A stretch of 12,603 nucleotides of DNA from assembly GCA_028565635.1 (NCBI GenBank), contig JAOXYB010043749.1, forward strand, positions 1-12,603, written 5' to 3'. A program made the position numbers and the translations under genes. Under the pieces are notes generated by a model. It had not been told where the DNA came from, searched no databases, and saw nothing but the letters and a program-made list of their open reading frames with translations. Of this stretch, positions 9,380-12,603 are shown piece by piece. Origin of the DNA: Phoronis ovalis. Lineage: Eukaryota > Phoronida > Phoronidae. How positions within the stretch are numbered: position 1 is the stretch's first letter; every line of letters starts with the position of its first letter.

Positions 9380-9476
9380 GTTGCTCTTGAGGTGTCAGCG
9401 TCATCATCATCATTTTCGCTGTCGTCTTCCGATGCATATCCTCGCTCATATTCTTTAGCGTCAACAAAACCTTCCT
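9380..9476 (-). CDS. Paralogous half EF-hand/acidic exon of a second precursor (partial)
   Basis: Acceptor TTTTTAG at 9483-9477, then 97 nt encoding EGFVDAKEYERGYASEDD and SENDDDDADTSRA. It matches exon 3 of the gene at 1628-3745: the same acceptor position, the same AG completing a split codon, GFVD-x-KEY in the same place, then an acidic tail ending in a similar AGCAAC/GTAA junction. EF loop position 5 is Glu instead of Asp, and the Asp run is four, not eight. It could splice at the weak donor GTAATA (phase 2) or end at the TAA 9378-9376. No exon carrying the first loop half or a basic peptide was found upstream to 12603. It is therefore a gene with distant exons or a remnant. Confidence 0.65.
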
Positions 9477-9480
9477 CTAA

Positions 9481-10091
9481 AAAGCAGATATGCAATATAC
9501 AATGGAATAGATAACATGCTAAAAGAATTTGGAACAAAACGCAGCTATAACCTTGAAGAGCAGCGTCACAAAGATTCGGCAACAGACATTTCGAGACCAG
9601 AAATATCATGCACATCATGCATGCCATTTATCATAAAATTTACTGTGAGTAACTCAAAGTAGAGTGTATCATAATATGTTTTCTTCATGTACAGCATCCA
9701 CTTTAGACATGCTGCTGTCATCGCAGTATGTCATTATTGAGGGCTATAGGCGATACGTTGAATCTGAATTAAGGGCTGGATGGTTATGGTGGGCTGGATA
9801 GTTATATCATCAGTGATCTGCTTGTGGGCAAAAATTACAATTAATAATAGTATATGTGGTGAGTAGTTTATCGGCTTATATTTTTATCCTGTTTATTGCT
9901 GTTTGTTGACAGGTTCTTGCAAGTTACGTGTACATAAGGTATCACACCAAGTAAACTTATTGATTAATTGTGTTGATTCGTTGTCATATTTTGTACTTCG
10001 CATATGTTATCGCCGCCCCTCTCGCCAAAATTAATGCTGTAAACGTGACAGCAACACAATTCTTTTTTTTATCTTGATTTTTCAGAACCAA
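9481..10091. other. Non-coding DNA upstream of the paralogous exon
   Basis: This would be intronic if the paralog is intact. It was checked for a counterpart of exon 2 (an AxD-x-D end before a GT) without success. The minus-strand reading 9627-9481 is an extension through the acceptor of the paralogous exon, not a separate gene. Confidence 0.4.
9773..9808. repeat. Two-copy 18-bp tandem repeat
   Basis: GGGCTGGATGGTTATGGT (9773-9790) is followed directly by GGGCTGGATAGTTATATC (9791-9808). They share 14 of 18 positions. This is a small local duplication without evident function. Confidence 0.6.
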
Positions 10092-10096
10092 TTAAC

Positions 10097-10488
10097 CAGG
10101 CCCGTCAGATGGGGGGGGGGGTGCGTTGGGTGCGAACTGAAATGGGAGGAACATATTGAATGATAACGCACCTCCCTTTTGAAATGGGAGGACCATTAAT
10201 GTAATGTTAACGCACCCCCCTTTGAAACAGCAACGCCCACCCCCTTTTGAAATAGTAACGCACCCCCTTTTGAACTGACAGGCAAACACGCGCATCTCCA
10301 CGCACGTTACCACTTATTGCAATTATTTTGGAGTAGAAATGGCCTATTTTTTTTTTGCTTGTCAATTTTTTCTGGCAGAGTCGTTTCAACGACGTTTTTC
10401 GATTACTGAACTGATATTTTCTGAAATCGGTAATTCTAAAAACACCACAAACGCACCCTCCCTTTTGAAAAAGTGTCTGACGGCCCTG
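10097..10488. mobile_element. 392-bp MITE-like element
   Basis: It starts with CAGGCCCGTCAGA (10097-10109) and ends with TCTGACGGCCCTG (10476-10488). These ends are inverted repeats matching at 12 of 13 positions. Both sides carry TTAAC (10092-10096 and 10489-10493), a likely target duplication. TTAA is the target of the piggyBac and Kolobok superfamilies, while the CAGGGCC end looks hAT-like, although no 8-bp duplication is present, so the superfamily is open. The interior has a run of 11 G (10111-10121) and several AACGCACCCCCTTTTGAAA-type units. There is no transposase, so it is non-autonomous. Confidence 0.75.
10165..10275. repeat. Degenerate internal repeats within the MITE
   Basis: Four copies of a unit close to AACGCACCCCCTTTTGAAA start near 10165, 10209, 10232 and 10257. 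A fifth lies near 10450 by the right end. Spacing is irregular (about 23-44 bp). The minus-strand ORFs across it (10092-10389) are translations of this repeat and not genes. Confidence 0.65.
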
Positions 10489-10493
10489 TTAAC

Positions 10494-12540
10494 CGAGCAC
10501 TTTGAAGATTCTGCTTCAGCTTGATGCTCCTGACGACATAGAGTGTTCCTGACTAGTTGTTCCTGTACATTCACTCAAACATAATTATACTATAAAATAT
10601 CAAAACAACATAATTATATAGTCCTTGAGGTTATCTTTTGGAGAAAAAAATAATAAATAAACTTACTAAAATAAACTAAACAAAACAGTGCATTACAAAT
10701 ATAACCCTTGAGGGCATTTTTGCTCTTAAGGCGAATTCGACAGACGTATATGAAAACCTGCAGCATCCAGACAATGAAATCCACGTTAGACGTCGAATTT
10801 GTTGGTAATTGCTAAATATTAGTAGCATGATGCGTTCATTCTGATTATAATAAAAAGGAGAAAAATATAAAAAATTTATGGTGCGTACAGTTGTATTACC
10901 GTATAGTAAAAATCTCCTCTTACATGACAAGTTCTTACTATTGACACGATTCCAGATTGACTGTGAGAGATCAACAATATTGTTAATTTTTCAAGTTCTA
11001 CATTCTTAGTGAGCATTATTGCTTAAACCCTTTGTTATATTCTTTCAAATTTTCAAGCTTATAAATGTCCGAATCATCCGGACCGAATCTGAAATCTGAC
11101 TAGCCGCCGTTTTCGAAAGACTGTCAAAAAAGTCACATAAACGTAAGTCGAATGCAGCACATGTTAATTGGACTTTTCCACAAATCAAGGGTAGTCCAGG
11201 TTTCGTGTTTACTTGATACCCGCCAATTTCTGCAATAACAGAAAAGGTTTAATTTGAATCTATATTAGGATAAAAATTAACTGTGCAGCTAATTAAACCC
11301 GAGTACTAAAACCTTCTGGTGCACATACGTCGTTACATTAGACTATTTGCATGCACTTGGTGTAGCCACCAGTCTCAGACCCAAACGATCCCAGCATGTC
11401 GCATTCTGTGAATGAACAATGACGTAGTTCTGCGTGCTCTCGCGCGATTCATTCTCAAAACGCATTCTTCGCATGCTGAGCCAAAACCAAAAATAAATCT
11501 TATGTTCTTTGATCTAAGAAAATACCCTCCTTTTTGTGAGGATATCAATACATAAACAACTATTTATGAATATTTTTTATTTTGTTAAATTTTTGCCTGT
11601 TAAAGCTTTTCTAAAGTCAGTTTTAAACAAAACAAGTTTTACGTATAACTAAAGGATGCCGGTATTGAAAGGGTCTGAAAAAGTCGACTGTAGCTCCCTC
11701 AAGTGCATGCAAATAGTCTATTGGCGCAGGCAGTCTAGCCGCAACAATGGTTTCGCGCCATTTGCAAAGAAAATCGTACCTTTACGAAAAATGCAAATTG
11801 TTTTTAAACGGTCGACGCTTTGTATTATAAATAAACGATAATGATATATTTAGTAATAATATATCTGAAGCATCCTATTTCCAAAAATCGTGCAACACAA
11901 ATTTTTACAAGGTTTCGAAAGTCAGAATTTCACCCTTGCTAAATAAAACAGGCAGGAAAAAACTCCTTCGTTCATACCTCTGTATCGTCTGTCACTTTTT
12001 AGGAAACGGTACATAATTTTTTTACACCTCGTTGATTGATGTGATAAACTAATAACTCATCTAAACAGTGGCTACCCTTTTCCTCTTTGGAACCAAAGAT
12101 TATCTTCCGAGCCAACATCACTTTTTCAGGCTAATTTGCGGTGTTTACTCTGTTGCCGGAAAATAAATTTGAGTAGCTTAGTTATTTATTAATAATTGTT
12201 GATTACCATTTATTTTTATTGTCACGTTTTTATAGTAACATTGTAAACTAATACTTAATACGAACTTTGATTATTTTTGTTAAATTATTAAACTAGAAAT
12301 ATTCTGACCTTGCAATATACAATTATGGCTGTCCCAATTATGACAAACCAATTACAATGAGGCCATGTGGTCTTGTGGTTTTCTAATAAGAATTATTTTT
12401 AAAAGTATTATAAACTATTCGCACTTGGTTTGATGCCGCTTAACATATTCGCCGAATATTTTGCTCTAGCCCGAGTCTTTAGTTATTTTTCAATTTGGAG
12501 AATAGAACATGCAATTCTTCATTGTGTGTACTTTTTCTGT
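10494..12540. other. Intergenic or intronic DNA, no gene seen
   Basis: AT-rich. The ORFs at 10574-10386, 10930-10676 and 11656-11841 lack motifs. A donor-like GTAAGA near 10938 on the minus strand was examined as a possible exon 2 of the paralog and not accepted. No tRNA, rRNA or snRNA signature was noticed. Confidence 0.4.
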
Positions 12541-12551
12541 ATGTTGCCAGG

Positions 12552-12603
12552 AGTTGGACACTTCCATTACAGCCTGTGGTTTTTGAGGACAAATACAGAT
12601 TAG
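12552..12603 (+). CDS. Possible start of an exon running off the window
   Basis: A T-rich tract and GTTGCCAG precede a frame that reads SWTLPLQPVVFEDKYRL to the window edge. The next frame stops quickly. The acceptor is plausible and the peptide looks coding-like, but 17 codons cannot identify a family. Confidence 0.2.

Noticed and set aside
9200-9514. Plus-strand 104-codon ORF with a Ser-rich tail
   Set aside because: Its Ser-rich part is antisense to the paralogous acidic exon, and no other motif is present.
10097-10275. Spaced repeats as a possible CRISPR array
   Set aside because: Units are degenerate, spacing is irregular, and they lie inside a eukaryotic transposable element.
10092-10389. 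Minus-strand Gly/Cys-rich ORFs
   Set aside because: They are translations of the internal C-rich repeats of the MITE.
10920-10990. Minus-strand GTAAGA donor preceded by WNRVN, considered as the missing first EF-hand half of the paralog
   Set aside because: The loop Asp residues are absent, the frame has a TGA shortly upstream, and no convincing acceptor fits.

Overview
The window is AT-rich metazoan genomic DNA. It has spliced genes with GT/AG introns, AATAAA-type polyadenylation signals and short non-autonomous repeats, and nothing prokaryotic (no operons, no long ORFs). The best-supported gene encodes a secreted Arg-rich cationic peptide. Its GKFYYKHK motif recalls the styelin antimicrobial peptides of ascidians. 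This and the repeat style suggest a marine invertebrate (tunicate or mollusc), but the sequence does not settle which.

The main locus is a four-exon gene on the minus strand (coding exons 3745-3542, 2462-2378, 2007-1903, 1677-1628). The exon phases join into a 147-residue precursor. Its parts are a signal peptide, a strongly basic Arg/aromatic peptide (about +14), and a 79-residue acidic propiece (about -22) that contains a canonical EF-hand loop, an eight-residue Asp run and a charged C-terminal helix. A TATA box lies at 4052-4060 and poly(A) signals at 1392-1401 and 1373-1378. A 5'-UTR intron is likely.

A second exon on the same strand (9476-9380) is clearly paralogous to exon 3 of that gene: the same acceptor position, the same GFVD-x-KEY half EF-hand, and an acidic tail. 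It points to a tandem family. Its other exons were not found in the window, so it is a partial gene or a remnant.

Other content: a 392-bp MITE-like element with terminal inverted repeats and TTAAC flanks (10097-10488) carrying internal repeats; a diverged relative at about 298-679; two inverted-repeat structures (5756-5780, 7598-7678); and two weak coding-like stretches on the minus strand (about 5057-5459 and 7730-8128) that may be decayed coding sequence. The right edge may hold the start of a plus-strand exon. Most of 4061-9130 and 10500-12540 shows no supportable gene.
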